Origin: Oceanobacillus oncorhynchi
Lineage (GTDB): Bacteria; Bacillota; Bacilli; Bacillales; Amphibacillaceae
NCBI RefSeq assembly: GCF_000821065.1
Contig: NZ_CDGG01000001.1
Coordinates: forward strand, 1,426,001 to 1,490,000
Direction: 5' to 3'
Length of the DNA stretch: 64,000 nt
This document shows positions 31,607 to 41,859 of the stretch, one piece after another. The notes beneath the pieces are model-generated. The model was not told the origin of the DNA. It worked only from the letters and a program-made list of their open reading frames with translations, and did not search any database. Position 1 is the first letter of the stretch. Every line of letters starts with the position of its first letter. The translations under genes and the position numbers were made by a program.

Positions 31607-32302
31607 ATGAAAACAATTTATACATCTTTTGAAGACGCTGTAAAAAATATTCAGGATGGTTCCACGATTATGGTAGGAGGGTTTGGGCTGGTCGGTATTC
31701 CCGAGAATCTTATTTTGGCATTGGTGGACTCAGGAGTTAAACACCTTACAGTTATATCGAATAATTGCGGAGTAGATGATTGGGGACTGGGATTACTTTT
31801 AAAAAATAAGCAAATAGATAAAATGATTGGTTCCTATGTTGGAGAAAATAAAAAGTTTGAGCGGCAGGTGCTGGCGGGAGAATTAGAGGTAGAATTAACA
31901 CCTCAGGGCACGCTGGCAGAGCGGATTCGGGCAGGGGGGGCAGGTATTCCTGCGTTTTATACACCGGCTGGAGTCGGAACCCCTGTTGCAGAAAATGGAG
32001 AAGTGCGTGTTTTTGATCGAAAAGAGTATTTGCTGCAGACTGCATTAAAGGCAGATTTCAGCTTAATCAGAGCCGCTGTCGGAGATGATGCCGGAAATTT
32101 AGTTTACAACAAGACAGCGAGAAATTTTAATCCGATGATGGCTGCTGCAGGAAAAATAACCATTGCAGAGGTAGAGCAGCTGGTTGAAACAGGTTCTATC
32201 GATCCAGATCATGTCCATACGCCGGGAATCTATGTTCAGGGAATGATTGAAGGGAAACAGGAGAAAAGAATTGAACGTCTGACATTACGGCAGGAAATGT
32301 AA
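31607..32302 (+). CDS. scoA: 3-oxoacid (acetoacetate:succinyl) CoA-transferase subunit A
   Basis: ScoA with ScoB transfers CoA from succinyl-CoA to acetoacetate. The 231-residue subunit has the CoA-transferase I signature [13 protein letters not shown] and the [18 protein letters not shown] loop. ATG 31607 is preferred over 31601 because AGGGGGGAG ends too close to the latter. An upstream frame extension to 31568 would start inside the -12 element and is not used. The substrate pair could instead be acetyl-CoA/acetoacetate (AtoDA-like); the neighbouring hydroxybutyrate dehydrogenase supports ketone-body use. Confidence 0.92.
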   Translation: MKTIYTSFEDAVKNIQDGSTIMVGGFGLVGIPENLILALVDSGVKHLTVISNNCGVDDWGLGLLLKNKQIDKMIGSYVGENKKFERQVLAGELEVELTPQGTLAERIRAGGAGIPAFYTPAGVGTPVAENGEVRVFDRKEYLLQTALKADFSLIRAAVGDDAGNLVYNKTARNFNPMMAAAGKITIAEVEQLVETGSIDPDHVHTPGIYVQGMIEGKQEKRIERLTLRQEM

Positions 32303-32326
32303 TCGAGATCAAGGAGGATGAAGGTT

Positions 32327-33001
32327 ATGGTAAAACAATTAGATAAAGCTTCTGTCAGAGAAAGAATTGCCAGGAGGGCTGAAAAAGAAATCGAAAGCGG
32401 TTACTACGTTAACTTAGGGATTGGAATGCCTACCATGGTTGCTAACTACATTCAGGAAGGGAAACAGGTTGTCCTTCAATCAGAAAATGGGCTGCTCGGG
32501 ATAGGAAAGTCTCCTTTAAAAACGGAGGTTGATCCGGATTTGATTAATGCCGGGAAGGAGACGGTTACAGCTCAAATCGGTGCATCCTATTTTAGTAATG
32601 CAGAGTCATTTGCAATGATACGGGGGGAACATTTAAATCTTGCTATCCTGGGAGGGATGGAAGTTTCTGAAACCGGGGATTTGGCAAACTGGATGATTCC
32701 GGGAAAAATGATCAAAGGTATGGGGGGAGCAATGGATATTGTCCATGGAGCAAAAAAAATCGTTGTTATTATGGACCATGTTAATAAGCATAACGAGCCA
32801 AAGATCTTAAAAAAATGCAGCTTGCCTTTAACCGGCAAACAGGTCGTCAATCGAATTATTACCGATCGAGCGGTGATTGATGTGGAGGAAGATGGTCTTA
32901 TGCTTGTCGAAGTAGCAGAAGGCTGGACGGCAGAAGAGATTATCGCGTCAACAGAAGCTGAGCTTCGAATTAGTGAGCATTTGCAACCGGGAGCTTATTA
33001 A
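32327..33001 (+). CDS. scoB: 3-oxoacid (acetoacetate:succinyl) CoA-transferase subunit B
   Basis: The 224-residue catalytic subunit carries the active-site glutamate in the SENGLLGIG motif, which forms the glutamyl-CoA thioester intermediate. ATG 32327 lies 9 nt behind AAGGAGG; ATG 32318 overlaps that site. It lies 24 bp after scoA and is co-transcribed from the sigma-54 promoter. Confidence 0.92.
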   Translation: MVKQLDKASVRERIARRAEKEIESGYYVNLGIGMPTMVANYIQEGKQVVLQSENGLLGIGKSPLKTEVDPDLINAGKETVTAQIGASYFSNAESFAMIRGEHLNLAILGGMEVSETGDLANWMIPGKMIKGMGGAMDIVHGAKKIVVIMDHVNKHNEPKILKKCSLPLTGKQVVNRIITDRAVIDVEEDGLMLVEVAEGWTAEEIIASTEAELRISEHLQPGAY

Positions 33002-33079
33002 TCTCTTTGCCGGAATGCTGGTATGATTGGATATAAAATGAAACTTTATTAAGGGTTAGTATTGCGAGGGGGATTATAT

Positions 33080-33856
33080 ATGATAGAAAATAAAGTAGTT
33101 TTTATAACAGGTGCAGCAAGCGGTATCGGGTATGAAATTGGCCGTGCGTTTGCAAAAAACGGTGCAAAGGTAGCTTTGTCAGATGTGAATGAAGAGAAAG
33201 TGGTGGAGGCTTCGGAGAATTTAAAGAAGAAGGGCCATGACTGTATCGGACTGAAATGCGATGTTACCAGTGAAGAAGAGCTTAAACAGGCTTTGGATTA
33301 CACAGAAGAAAAGTATGGAAGAATCGACGTTTTAATTAACAATGCAGGGTTACAGCATGTATCTGCTATTGAAGATTTTCCAACTGAAAAATTTGAGTTT
33401 ATGACTAAGGTTATGCTGGTTGCTCCATTTATGGCAACCAAGCTTATTTTCCCGCTGATGAAAAAGCAAGGATTTGGACGGATTATTAATATGGCTTCGA
33501 TTAATGGGCTGATTGGTTTTGCAGGTAAGGCAGCCTATAACAGTGCTAAGCACGGGGTGATCGGTTTGACCAAGGTGTCTGCTTTAGAAGGAGCTGCAGA
33601 TGGGATTACGGTGAATGCGATTTGCCCTGGGTATGTCGACACGCCGCTGGTGCGCGGACAGTTTGAGGATTTGGCAAAAAATCGTGGTGTGCCAATTGAA
33701 AAAGTACTGGAAGAAGTATTATACCCATTAGTGCCTCAGAAACGGCTTTTAGATGTTCAGGAGGTTGCGGATTATGTCATGTTCTTAGCCAGTGATAAAG
33801 CAAAGGGAATTACGGGGCAGGCAATTGCATTAGATGGCGGCTATACAGCTCAATAA
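33080..33856 (+). CDS. 3-hydroxybutyrate dehydrogenase (SDR family)
   Basis: A 258-residue short-chain dehydrogenase with the NAD-binding TGAASGIG (10-17), NNAG (87-90) and catalytic S140, Y153 and K157. The NGLIGFAGKAAYNSAKHGVIGLTK stretch is split around the active site and the C-terminal ITGQAIALDGGYTAQ is typical of D-3-hydroxybutyrate dehydrogenases. It would oxidise 3-hydroxybutyrate to acetoacetate, the ScoAB substrate. ATG 33080 follows GAGGGGGA. Confidence 0.87.
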   Translation: MIENKVVFITGAASGIGYEIGRAFAKNGAKVALSDVNEEKVVEASENLKKKGHDCIGLKCDVTSEEELKQALDYTEEKYGRIDVLINNAGLQHVSAIEDFPTEKFEFMTKVMLVAPFMATKLIFPLMKKQGFGRIINMASINGLIGFAGKAAYNSAKHGVIGLTKVSALEGAADGITVNAICPGYVDTPLVRGQFEDLAKNRGVPIEKVLEEVLYPLVPQKRLLDVQEVADYVMFLASDKAKGITGQAIALDGGYTAQ

Positions 33857-33880
33857 TAAAAAGAAGAGGTGAGAATAAAA

Positions 33881-35059
33881 ATGACAAATGTATATTTGAT
33901 TGAAGGAGCAAGAACACCATTTGGCACCTTCGGCGGAAGTTTGAAGGATGTCGGACCTGCTGAATTAGGTATAGCAGTTAGTAAGGAAGCAATTCGCCGC
34001 AGCGGAATACCGGCCGAAGTTATTGATCTGAGCGTTTTGGGCAATGTTATTCATTCCGAAAAGAATGCGCCCTATCTTTCCAGACATGTCGCGCTGCAGG
34101 CGGGCATACCGTTAGCGAGTCCTGCTTTGACGGTCAACCGTTTATGCGGCTCCGGCCTGCAGTCTGTCGTCTCGGCCGCGCAATCCATTTTACTCGGCGA
34201 GGCGAGTGTGGCACTGGCTGGAGGAGTCGAAAATATGAGTCAGTCTCCCTATGCATTAAGGGGAAGCAGGTTCGGGACAAAATTAAAAACACCTCATGTG
34301 GATGACATGCTTTGGGCAGCTTTAACCGATGAATATATTGGTTCGGGGATGGGAGTTACTGCAGAGAATTTAGCTGAGAAATATCATATTTCCCGTGAAG
34401 AACAGGATGTATATGCTTGTTTGAGTCACCAGCGGGCTGCAAAAGCACAGAAAGCAGGAAAGCTGGAGGAGGAAATCATTCCAGTGGAGATAATGTCCAG
34501 AAAAGGAACAACAGTTGTAAATACGGATGAGCATATCCGTGAGAGTACGACGGTGGAGAAGCTTGCGGGGCTCAAGGGTGCTTTTAAGAAGGATGGAACG
34601 GTGACAGGAGGGAATGCCAGCGGGATTAATGATGGTGCTGGAGCAGTTATTGTAGCCGATGAGCACTACGTAGAGCGGCATCAGGTAAAGCCTCTGGCAA
34701 GAATCGTGTCATGGGGAGTTGCGGGCGTGGAACCGGAATATATGGGGATTGGGCCGGTGCCTGCGATAAAACAGGCCTTAAAAAAAGCCGATCTTACCTT
34801 GGATGATATAGATGTAATAGAAGTAAATGAGGCATTTGCTGCCCAGTATTTAGCTGTTGAAAAAGTGCTTGGCTTGGATCGGGAAAAGGTCAATGTCAAT
34901 GGGGGCGCTATCGCTTTGGGACATCCGATTGGAGCCAGCGGAACAAGGGTGCTCTACACATTAACGAAGGAGCTGAAACGAAGCAGGAAGAAATATGGCA
35001 TTGCCTCCTTATGTATTGGTGGAGGGCAGGGGATTGCGATGATTTTGGAGGCTGTTTAA
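33881..35059 (+). CDS. Acetyl-CoA C-acetyltransferase (thiolase)
   Basis: The 392-residue thiolase would cleave acetoacetyl-CoA to two acetyl-CoA, completing the pathway. It has the acyl-accepting cysteine C89 in NRLCGSGLQSV, the histidine in NGGAIALGHPIGASG and the second cysteine in CIGGGQGIAM. ATG 33881 follows GAAGAGGTGAG by about 9 nt. It lies 24 bp after the dehydrogenase. Confidence 0.92.
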   Translation: MTNVYLIEGARTPFGTFGGSLKDVGPAELGIAVSKEAIRRSGIPAEVIDLSVLGNVIHSEKNAPYLSRHVALQAGIPLASPALTVNRLCGSGLQSVVSAAQSILLGEASVALAGGVENMSQSPYALRGSRFGTKLKTPHVDDMLWAALTDEYIGSGMGVTAENLAEKYHISREEQDVYACLSHQRAAKAQKAGKLEEEIIPVEIMSRKGTTVVNTDEHIRESTTVEKLAGLKGAFKKDGTVTGGNASGINDGAGAVIVADEHYVERHQVKPLARIVSWGVAGVEPEYMGIGPVPAIKQALKKADLTLDDIDVIEVNEAFAAQYLAVEKVLGLDREKVNVNGGAIALGHPIGASGTRVLYTLTKELKRSRKKYGIASLCIGGGQGIAMILEAV

Positions 35060-35182
35060 CCTGAAATGATACATCAAGAATAGATTCTTCTCTGCTGTGA
35101 GAGGGCAATTTAATTTGCGGTAAAATGATTTGTTCTTTCTAATTAGCATAGCGACAAAAAAGAGAGAAATGGAGGGGTATGC

Positions 35183-36466
35183 ATGTTTGGAATTATATTA
35201 GGCTTAGTTGTGCTGATGGTTCTTGCTTATTTAGGGTGGTCTATTATTTGGGTAGCGCCCATTGCAGCAGGAGTAGTGGCACTCGCTGGAGGTCTGGATC
35301 TTTTAGAGGCATATACAGACACATATATGAGCGGGTTTGTTAATTTTGCTAAGCAATGGTTTCCTGTGTTTATGCTGGGGGCAGTTTTTGGCAAGTTGAT
35401 GGAAGACACAGGGATGGCGAAGTCCGTTGCTATTGCATTAACAAAGGTAATTGGCACGAAACGAGCTATACTGGGGGTGCTTGTTTCCTGTGCGGTTTTA
35501 ACCTATGGAGGGGTCAGTTTATTCGTTGTCGTGTTTGCTGTTTATCCATTAGCGTTGACATTATTCCGGGAGGCAAATATCAGCAGACGTCTGATTCCGG
35601 GTACTGTCGCATTAGGGGCTTTTACATTTACGATGACAGCTATTCCCGGGACTCCTCAAATTCAAAACTTAATTCCGGTTCCGTATTTTAATACGAATGC
35701 GATGGCAGCTCCGGTTATGGGGATAACAGCAGCTGTTATTATGGCTGTTGGCGGTTATGGTTACATGCGATGGAGAGAAAAGCAGCTGACTGCAAAAGGG
35801 GAGGGCTATACCGAGCCAAAAGATAATAAAATCGTACAGGTAGAAGGGAACGCGCCTCATTTTATATTATCTATCTTACCGTTAGTCACCGTTGTGGTAA
35901 CGTTGAATATTTTTCAATGGGATATTGTGATTGCTTTATTGTCCGGAATTATTCTGCTGCTTCTATTAAATATTACGAAATTCAGAGGGTTTGTGAAAGC
36001 AATTAATAGTGGTGCAGTAGGCTCTGTTACAGCCATTGTAAATACCAGCGCTGCTGTTGGGTTTGGTACGGTTGTTCAGGCAGTGCCGGGCTTTGATCGG
36101 TTGACGGCGCTGTTAATGGGAGTGAAAGGAAACCCCTTAATTTCTGAAGCCATTGCGGTAAATGTTTTAGCCGGCTCCACAGGCTCTGCTTCAGGCGGGA
36201 TGGGTATCGCCTTGGAAGCTTTAGGGGAGAGATATTATGAGCTGGCACTCAGTACAGGTATTGCTCCGGAAGCATTCCACCGAATTGCGTCTCTTTCCTC
36301 GGGAGGACTGGATGCGATGCCGCATAATGGTGCAGTGCTAACGTTGCTTACCATTACAGGGATGACACATAAAGACAGCTATAAGGATATTTTTGTAGTA
36401 GCGGTAGCTATTCCAGTTTTAGCAACAGCGGCCGCAATCATTTTAGCGTCTTTGGGCATCTACTAG
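35183..36466 (+). CDS. GntP-family permease, probable 3-hydroxybutyrate/carboxylate importer
   Basis: A 427-residue polytopic membrane protein with about 12 hydrophobic segments. The N-terminus (IILGLVVLMVLAYLGWS) and the GSTGSASGGMGIALEALG and SSGGLDAMPHNGAV stretches fit the GntP/ion transporter superfamily. In other bacteria GntP members import gluconate or hydroxybutyrate; the surrounding genes favour 3-hydroxybutyrate here, which is an inference. ATG 35183 behind ATGGAGGGG. Confidence 0.85.
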   Translation: MFGIILGLVVLMVLAYLGWSIIWVAPIAAGVVALAGGLDLLEAYTDTYMSGFVNFAKQWFPVFMLGAVFGKLMEDTGMAKSVAIALTKVIGTKRAILGVLVSCAVLTYGGVSLFVVVFAVYPLALTLFREANISRRLIPGTVALGAFTFTMTAIPGTPQIQNLIPVPYFNTNAMAAPVMGITAAVIMAVGGYGYMRWREKQLTAKGEGYTEPKDNKIVQVEGNAPHFILSILPLVTVVVTLNIFQWDIVIALLSGIILLLLLNITKFRGFVKAINSGAVGSVTAIVNTSAAVGFGTVVQAVPGFDRLTALLMGVKGNPLISEAIAVNVLAGSTGSASGGMGIALEALGERYYELALSTGIAPEAFHRIASLSSGGLDAMPHNGAVLTLLTITGMTHKDSYKDIFVVAVAIPVLATAAAIILASLGIY

Positions 36467-36689
36467 AGGGATAGATAAAACACAAATCCAACAGCTGGGT
36501 CGTGATCGTATACGCTTTGAATTCTGTGAAAGGAGCAGAATGAAAACTTGACTGCTGGAAGTTTTATTCATAAGAAGTCGTGCTAAAGAAACGGTATGTC
36601 ATAATATATTATAGAAAGAACCGAAACGGTGATGTTGTTGGGAGAGCATTTCGGTTGATAATATAGCAGCATACAAGGGGGGAGCTCGA
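36467..36689 (+). other. Spacer between the two transporter genes
   Basis: AACCGAAA (36619-36626) and TTTCGGTT (36649-36656) form an 8-bp stem just before the ribosome binding site of the next gene. No sigma-54 promoter and no TTCCA-N6-TGGAA dyad is seen. A TTGACT at 36548 lacks a good -10. Confidence 0.35.
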
Positions 36690-38015
36690 TTGAAAGTTTT
36701 AACAAGATTCTTTGACGGGGTGGTACAGAGATATTTACCAGATGCATTTTTATTTGCTATTATTTTAACGATTTTGGTTTACTTACTGGGTGTCACTATA
36801 ACAAGCAGCGGCCCGATGGAAATGATAACGTATTGGGGAGAGGGTTTTTGGGACCTGCTTGAATTTGGAATGCAAATGTCACTGGTGGTTGTGACAGGGT
36901 ATATTTTAGCAAGTACACCTGTTGTGAAAGGTTTTTTAGCGAAACTCAGCAGAGCGGCAAAAACACCGGGGCAAGCGGTGATGCTGGTAACATTCGTTGC
37001 TTTGCTTGCTTGTTTAATAAACTATGGCTTTGGACTTGTTGTCGGAGCATTATTTGCTGTTCATGTGGCAAAGCGGGTTCCTGCAGTGGACTATCGGATA
37101 TTGATTGCCAGCGCCTACAGCGGTATGGTCATCTGGCATGGCGGTTTTTCCGGGTCGGTACCGCTGCTCATTGCCACACCAGGGCATTTTTTTGAAGATG
37201 CTATTGGAATAATTCCTGTAACAGAGACATTGTTCAGTTCATTTAATCTGTTTATTGTCATTACCTTATTAATTACACTTCCGCTTTTTAATCGGTACTT
37301 ATTAAAGGGAGCAGATCCTATAGGTAAAATCGATCCTTCATTATGGAAGGAAGAATCCGGAGAGGAAACGGAAGCGGAAGTTCCTCAGTCGGTAACACCC
37401 GCAGAAAGGCTGGAGAACAGTCAGGCCTTGTCTTTTCTGATTGGCATGATGGGACTCCTTTTTATTGGGTATCATTTCGTTGCCAATGGATTTGACCTAA
37501 ATATCAATATCGTCAATTTTATTTTTCTTTTCTTGGGAATCCTTCTTCACAGAACACCAAGACGGTTTCTGGATACGGTAGGGAGAGGTGTGAAGAACGC
37601 CGGCGGAATTATTATACAGTTTCCATTCTACGCTGGAATAATGGGGATGATGGTGGCATCTGGATTATCAGATAAGATTTCATTATGGTTTGTCAGTTTC
37701 GCAACCGAATATACACTGCCTATTTTCACTTTTCTCAGCGCAGGTTTGGTTAATGCGTTAGTACCTTCCGGCGGCGGACAATGGGCTGTCCAAGGCCCTA
37801 TCATGATACAAGCAGCGCTTGAAATTGGAGCCGATACAGCAAAAACAGCCATGGCAGTTGCCTGGGGAGATGCCTGGACAAATATGATACAGCCATTTTG
37901 GGCCCTGCCTGTACTCGCCATTGCCGGGTTGAAGATTCGGGATATTATGGGCTTTTGTGTCATGATTCTACTGTTTACCTTTATTCCGATTGCGATCGGG
38001 TTTCTACTATTATAA
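36690..38015 (+). CDS. Short-chain fatty acid transporter (AtoE family)
   Basis: A 441-residue polytopic membrane protein starting at TTG 36690 behind AAGGGGGGAG. The N-terminal RYLPDAFLFAIILTILVY, the MVIWHGGFSGSVPL loop and VPSGGGQWAVQGPI are characteristic of AtoE (short-chain fatty acid uptake). It would supply acetoacetate, butyrate or related acids to ScoAB. A terminator follows, closing the catabolic block. Confidence 0.9.
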   Translation: MKVLTRFFDGVVQRYLPDAFLFAIILTILVYLLGVTITSSGPMEMITYWGEGFWDLLEFGMQMSLVVVTGYILASTPVVKGFLAKLSRAAKTPGQAVMLVTFVALLACLINYGFGLVVGALFAVHVAKRVPAVDYRILIASAYSGMVIWHGGFSGSVPLLIATPGHFFEDAIGIIPVTETLFSSFNLFIVITLLITLPLFNRYLLKGADPIGKIDPSLWKEESGEETEAEVPQSVTPAERLENSQALSFLIGMMGLLFIGYHFVANGFDLNINIVNFIFLFLGILLHRTPRRFLDTVGRGVKNAGGIIIQFPFYAGIMGMMVASGLSDKISLWFVSFATEYTLPIFTFLSAGLVNALVPSGGGQWAVQGPIMIQAALEIGADTAKTAMAVAWGDAWTNMIQPFWALPVLAIAGLKIRDIMGFCVMILLFTFIPIAIGFLLL

Positions 38016-38038
38016 TAGAAAGATTATATAACATTGTG

Positions 38039-38069
38039 AAGCGGAACGGTAAAACAGCCGATTCCGCTT
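38039..38069 (+). terminator. Terminator after the AtoE-type gene
   Basis: AAGCGGAA and TTCCGCTT with inner GGT/GCC pairing form a stem, followed by ATTCTTTGTTTT. Confidence 0.75.
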
Positions 38070-38156
38070 ATTCTTTGTTTTATTTAAAAGTTTTTAGCGT
38101 AAGAACAAGCAGAATTTCTGATTATATAAGGAAATAAAAAAACTTTTAAAATAAGC

Positions 38157-38185
38157 TTGCAATCATACTAGATGCTATGTATAAT
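38157..38185 (+). promoter_or_regulatory. S10 operon promoter P1
   Basis: TTGCAA at 38157-38162, 17-bp spacer, TATAAT at 38180-38185 (perfect -10). Confidence 0.75.
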
Positions 38186-38223
38186 ATAAAAATGTGCAAA
38201 CTTGTAGATAGCTATGTATAAGC

Positions 38224-38252
38224 TTGCTAAGGTCAAAGATATTTGTTATACT
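38224..38252 (+). promoter_or_regulatory. S10 operon promoter P2
   Basis: TTGCTA at 38224-38229, 17-bp spacer, TATACT at 38247-38252. Tandem promoters would suit the very high expression of this operon. Confidence 0.65.
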
Positions 38253-38691
<439 letters not shown>

Positions 38692-38719
38692 TTCGTTTTA
38701 AATACAGGAGGTGTAACGG

Positions 38720-39349
38720 ATGACGAAAGGAATCTTAGGTCGTAAAATCGGCATGACTCAGCTTTTCTCTGAAAATGGAGAACTTGTACCAGTAACAGTT
38801 GTTCAAGCTGAGGCAAATGTTGTGTTGCAAAAGAAAACATTAGAAAATGATGGTTACGAAGCGTTGCAAATCGGTTTTGCTGATAAAAAGGAATCACGTA
38901 CAAACAAAGCGGAGAAAGGTCATGCTGAGAAAGCAGGCACTGCCCCTAAGCGCTACGTTCGTGAAATCCGTGGCGCAGAGGTTGACAACTATGAAGTTGG
39001 TCAAGAAATCAATGTTGATATCTTTGAAGCCGGTGAAAAAATCGATGTGACAGGAACATCTAAAGGGAAAGGATTCCAAGGTGCTATCAAACGTCACAAT
39101 CAACAACGCGGGCCAAAAACACACGGTTCTCATTTCCATAGAGCTCCAGGTGCGATGGCTGCAATTGATGCAATGCGTGTTTTCAAAGGTAAAAAATTGC
39201 CAGGTCATATGGGTTCTGAACAAAAAACAATTCAAAACCTTGAAGTTGTCAGTGTAGATACTGAAAAGAATTTACTGCTGATCAAAGGAAATATTCCTGG
39301 TGCAAAAAAATCTTACGTAAAAATTACGAGTGCAGTAAAAGGTAACTAA
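38720..39349 (+). CDS. rplC: 50S ribosomal protein L3
   Basis: L3 helps nucleate 50S assembly and reaches the peptidyl-transferase centre. The 209-residue protein starts [16 protein letters not shown] and has the conserved extension [23 protein letters not shown] in two adjoining parts. ATG 38720 follows AGGAGGTG. Confidence 0.97.
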   Translation: MTKGILGRKIGMTQLFSENGELVPVTVVQAEANVVLQKKTLENDGYEALQIGFADKKESRTNKAEKGHAEKAGTAPKRYVREIRGAEVDNYEVGQEINVDIFEAGEKIDVTGTSKGKGFQGAIKRHNQQRGPKTHGSHFHRAPGAMAAIDAMRVFKGKKLPGHMGSEQKTIQNLEVVSVDTEKNLLLIKGNIPGAKKSYVKITSAVKGN

Positions 39350-39375
39350 TCACATAAACGAAGGGAGGATATGTC

Positions 39376-39999
39376 ATGCCTAAAGTAGCACTTTTAAAAC
39401 AGGATGGAAGTAATGTTGGAGAAATCGAATTAAATGACGCTGTTTTTGGTATCGAGCCAAACACACATGTACTTCATGAAGCGGTTGTTATGCAACGTGC
39501 ATCTTTACGTCAAGGTACACATGCTGTTAAAAATCGTTCAGAAGTTCGTGGCGGAGGCCGCAAACCATGGCGCCAAAAAGGAACTGGCCGTGCACGTCAA
39601 GGATCTATCCGTTCACCACAATGGGTTGGCGGTGGAACTGTTTTCGGACCTACTCCACGCAGCTATAGCTATAAATTACCAAAGAAAGTTCGTCGCTTAG
39701 CGTTAAAGTCAGCATTATCTTCTAAAGTAAAAGAAGAAAGCTTGTTTGTTTTAGAAGCAATCACAATCGATGCTCCAAAAACAAAAGAAATTGTAAATAT
39801 CTTAAACGGATTGAAAGTTGAAGAGAAAGCACTTGTTGTTCTTTCTGAGAAAGACGAAACAGTTGCCCGCTCTGCAAACAACTTGCAAAACGTAAAGGTA
39901 TTAACTGTAGAAGAATTAAATGTACTTGACTTGCTTACGCATGACAAGCTGATCATCACAAAAGATGCAGCTGAAAAAGCAGGGGAGGTGCTCGCATAA
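39376..39999 (+). CDS. rplD: 50S ribosomal protein L4
   Basis: L4 lines the exit tunnel. The 207-residue protein has the tunnel loop [19 protein letters not shown], whose basic residues are those altered in macrolide-resistant mutants; they are wild type here. The stop TAA overlaps the rplW ATG (TAATG). Confidence 0.97.
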   Translation: MPKVALLKQDGSNVGEIELNDAVFGIEPNTHVLHEAVVMQRASLRQGTHAVKNRSEVRGGGRKPWRQKGTGRARQGSIRSPQWVGGGTVFGPTPRSYSYKLPKKVRRLALKSALSSKVKEESLFVLEAITIDAPKTKEIVNILNGLKVEEKALVVLSEKDETVARSANNLQNVKVLTVEELNVLDLLTHDKLIITKDAAEKAGEVLA

Positions 40000-40286
40000 T
40001 GAAAGATTTGCGCGATGTAATTAAACGCCCTGTCATTACAGAGAATTCTGCTGACTTAATGGCAGAGAAAAAATACACGTTTGAAGTAGCTGTGAAAGCG
40101 AACAAAACAGAAATCAAAGATGCTGTAGAAACCATCTTTGGTGTGAAAGTAGAAAAAGTAAACACAATGAACCTTAAAGGTAAATTTAAGCGAATGGGCC
40201 GCTACGGTGGATATCGTCCGGACCGTAAAAAAGCTATCGTTCAGTTATCGGCAGATAGCGAAGATTTAGATTTCTTTGAGGCTTAA
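39999..40286 (+). CDS. rplW: 50S ribosomal protein L23
   Basis: L23 lies at the tunnel exit and is the docking site of trigger factor and SRP. The 95-residue protein runs from [17 protein letters not shown], with the [17 protein letters not shown] loop. It overlaps rplD by one base, so translation is coupled. Confidence 0.97.
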   Translation: MKDLRDVIKRPVITENSADLMAEKKYTFEVAVKANKTEIKDAVETIFGVKVEKVNTMNLKGKFKRMGRYGGYRPDRKKAIVQLSADSEDLDFFEA

Positions 40287-40328
40287 TCATACGAATGAAT
40301 ATATTCCAAACTAAAAGGAGGGACAACG

Positions 40329-41159
40329 ATGGCGATTAAAAAGTATAAACCAACCTCAAATGGTAGACGTAATATGTCTGGATCAGACTTTGCAGAGATT
40401 ACTACGAATACCCCTGAGAAATCCCTTTTAGCTCCATTATCTAAACGTGGTGGACGTAACAATCAAGGGAAATTAACGGTTCGTCATCACGGCGGCGGTC
40501 ATAAGCGCCAATATCGTATTATCGACTTCAAACGCGATAAAGATGGTGTGCCAGGACGCGTTGCTACAATCGAATACGATCCTAACCGTTCAGCAAACAT
40601 TGCATTAATCCATTATGCTGATGGGGAGAAACGTTATATCCTTGCTCCGAAAAATGTTAAAGTAGGGCAAGTAATTGAATCTGGTGAAAATGCAGATATT
40701 AAAGTAGGTAACGCATTACCGCTTGGAAGCATTCCAGTAGGTACTGTTATCCATAATATCGAATTAAAACCGGGACGCGGAGGCCAAATTGCTCGTTCTG
40801 CTGGTGCAGAAGCTCAAATCTTGGGACGCGAAGAAAAATATACACTTGTACGCCTTGCTTCTGGAGAAGTTCGTTTAGTATTAACAACTTGCCGTGCTAC
40901 AATTGGTCAAGTCGGTAACATTGAACATGAACTCATCCGTGTAGGTAAAGCTGGTCGTTCCCGTTGGAAAGGTATCCGTCCAACTGTTCGCGGTTCTGTT
41001 ATGAACCCTAATGATCACCCGCATGGTGGTGGTGAAGGACGCGCGCCAATCGGACGTAAATCACCAATGTCACCTTGGGGCAAACCAACACTTGGTTACA
41101 AAACACGTAAACGTAATAAACCATCTGATAAGTATATCGTTCGTAGACGTAAAAAATAA
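40329..41159 (+). CDS. rplB: 50S ribosomal protein L2
   Basis: L2 is required for subunit association and peptidyl transfer. The 276-residue protein shows [17 protein letters not shown] and the C-terminal [18 protein letters not shown] with the conserved histidine. ATG 40329 follows AAAAGGAGG. Confidence 0.98.
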   Translation: MAIKKYKPTSNGRRNMSGSDFAEITTNTPEKSLLAPLSKRGGRNNQGKLTVRHHGGGHKRQYRIIDFKRDKDGVPGRVATIEYDPNRSANIALIHYADGEKRYILAPKNVKVGQVIESGENADIKVGNALPLGSIPVGTVIHNIELKPGRGGQIARSAGAEAQILGREEKYTLVRLASGEVRLVLTTCRATIGQVGNIEHELIRVGKAGRSRWKGIRPTVRGSVMNPNDHPHGGGEGRAPIGRKSPMSPWGKPTLGYKTRKRNKPSDKYIVRRRKK

Positions 41160-41216
41160 ACGGAAAAACGGGCGGGCTAAAGCACCCGTCTCTAATCCCT
41201 GGAAGGAGGCTTATCC

Positions 41217-41495
41217 ATGGGTCGCAGTTTGAAAAAAGGACCTTTTGCAGATGACCATCTAATGAAGAAAATTGAAGTATTGAACACAGAAGACAAGAAG
41301 CAAGTAATAAAAACTTGGTCTCGTCGCTCAACAATTTTCCCGCAATTCGTTGGTCATACCGTTGCAGTATATGATGGACGTAAGCATGTGCCAGTATATA
41401 TCACGGAAGATATGGTCGGTCATAAATTAGGTGAATTCGCACCAACTCGTACGTACAGAGGACACGCTGGTGACGATAAAAAAACAAGACGTTAA
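41217..41495 (+). CDS. rpsS: 30S ribosomal protein S19
   Basis: S19 binds the 30S head with S13. It is the standard 92 residues, [18 protein letters not shown] to AGDDKKTRR, with the [21 protein letters not shown] core split across two strands. ATG 41217 follows GAAGGAGG. Confidence 0.98.
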   Translation: MGRSLKKGPFADDHLMKKIEVLNTEDKKQVIKTWSRRSTIFPQFVGHTVAVYDGRKHVPVYITEDMVGHKLGEFAPTRTYRGHAGDDKKTRR

Positions 41496-41514
41496 ATGAG
41501 AGGAGGTACCAGGC

Positions 41515-41856
41515 ATGCAAGCTAAAGCCGTTGCGAAATCAGTTCGTATTGCTCCTCGTAAGGTTCGTTTAGTTGTAGATCTAATTCGAGGAAAAGAGGT
41601 TGGCGAAGCAATCGCTATTTTAAAACATACTCAGCGCGGAGCTTCTCCAGTCGTAGAAAAAGTATTAAATTCTGCTGTTGCGAACGCAGAGCACAATTAT
41701 GAAATGGATGCAGACAATTTAGTAGTATCTGAAGCATATGTGAACGAAGGAGCTACTTTGAAACGTTTCCGTCCACGTGCACAAGGACGTGCAAGCAGAA
41801 TCAATAAACGTACCAGCCACATCACAGTTGTGGTAAACGAAAAGAAGGAGGGATAG
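41515..41856 (+). CDS. rplV: 50S ribosomal protein L22
   Basis: L22 spans the exit tunnel with an extended hairpin ([19 protein letters not shown]), the region involved in macrolide resistance and nascent-chain stalling; no deletion or duplication is seen there. 113 residues from ATG 41515 behind GAGGAGGT. Confidence 0.97.
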   Translation: MQAKAVAKSVRIAPRKVRLVVDLIRGKEVGEAIAILKHTQRGASPVVEKVLNSAVANAEHNYEMDADNLVVSEAYVNEGATLKRFRPRAQGRASRINKRTSHITVVVNEKKEG

Positions 41857-41859
41857 TCA

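Noticed and set aside
35103..35118. Possible second sigma-54 promoter before the GntP-family gene (GGGCAATTTAATTTGC)
   Set aside because: The GG and GC elements are 11 bp apart, not the required 10, and no dyad of the activator type is nearby.
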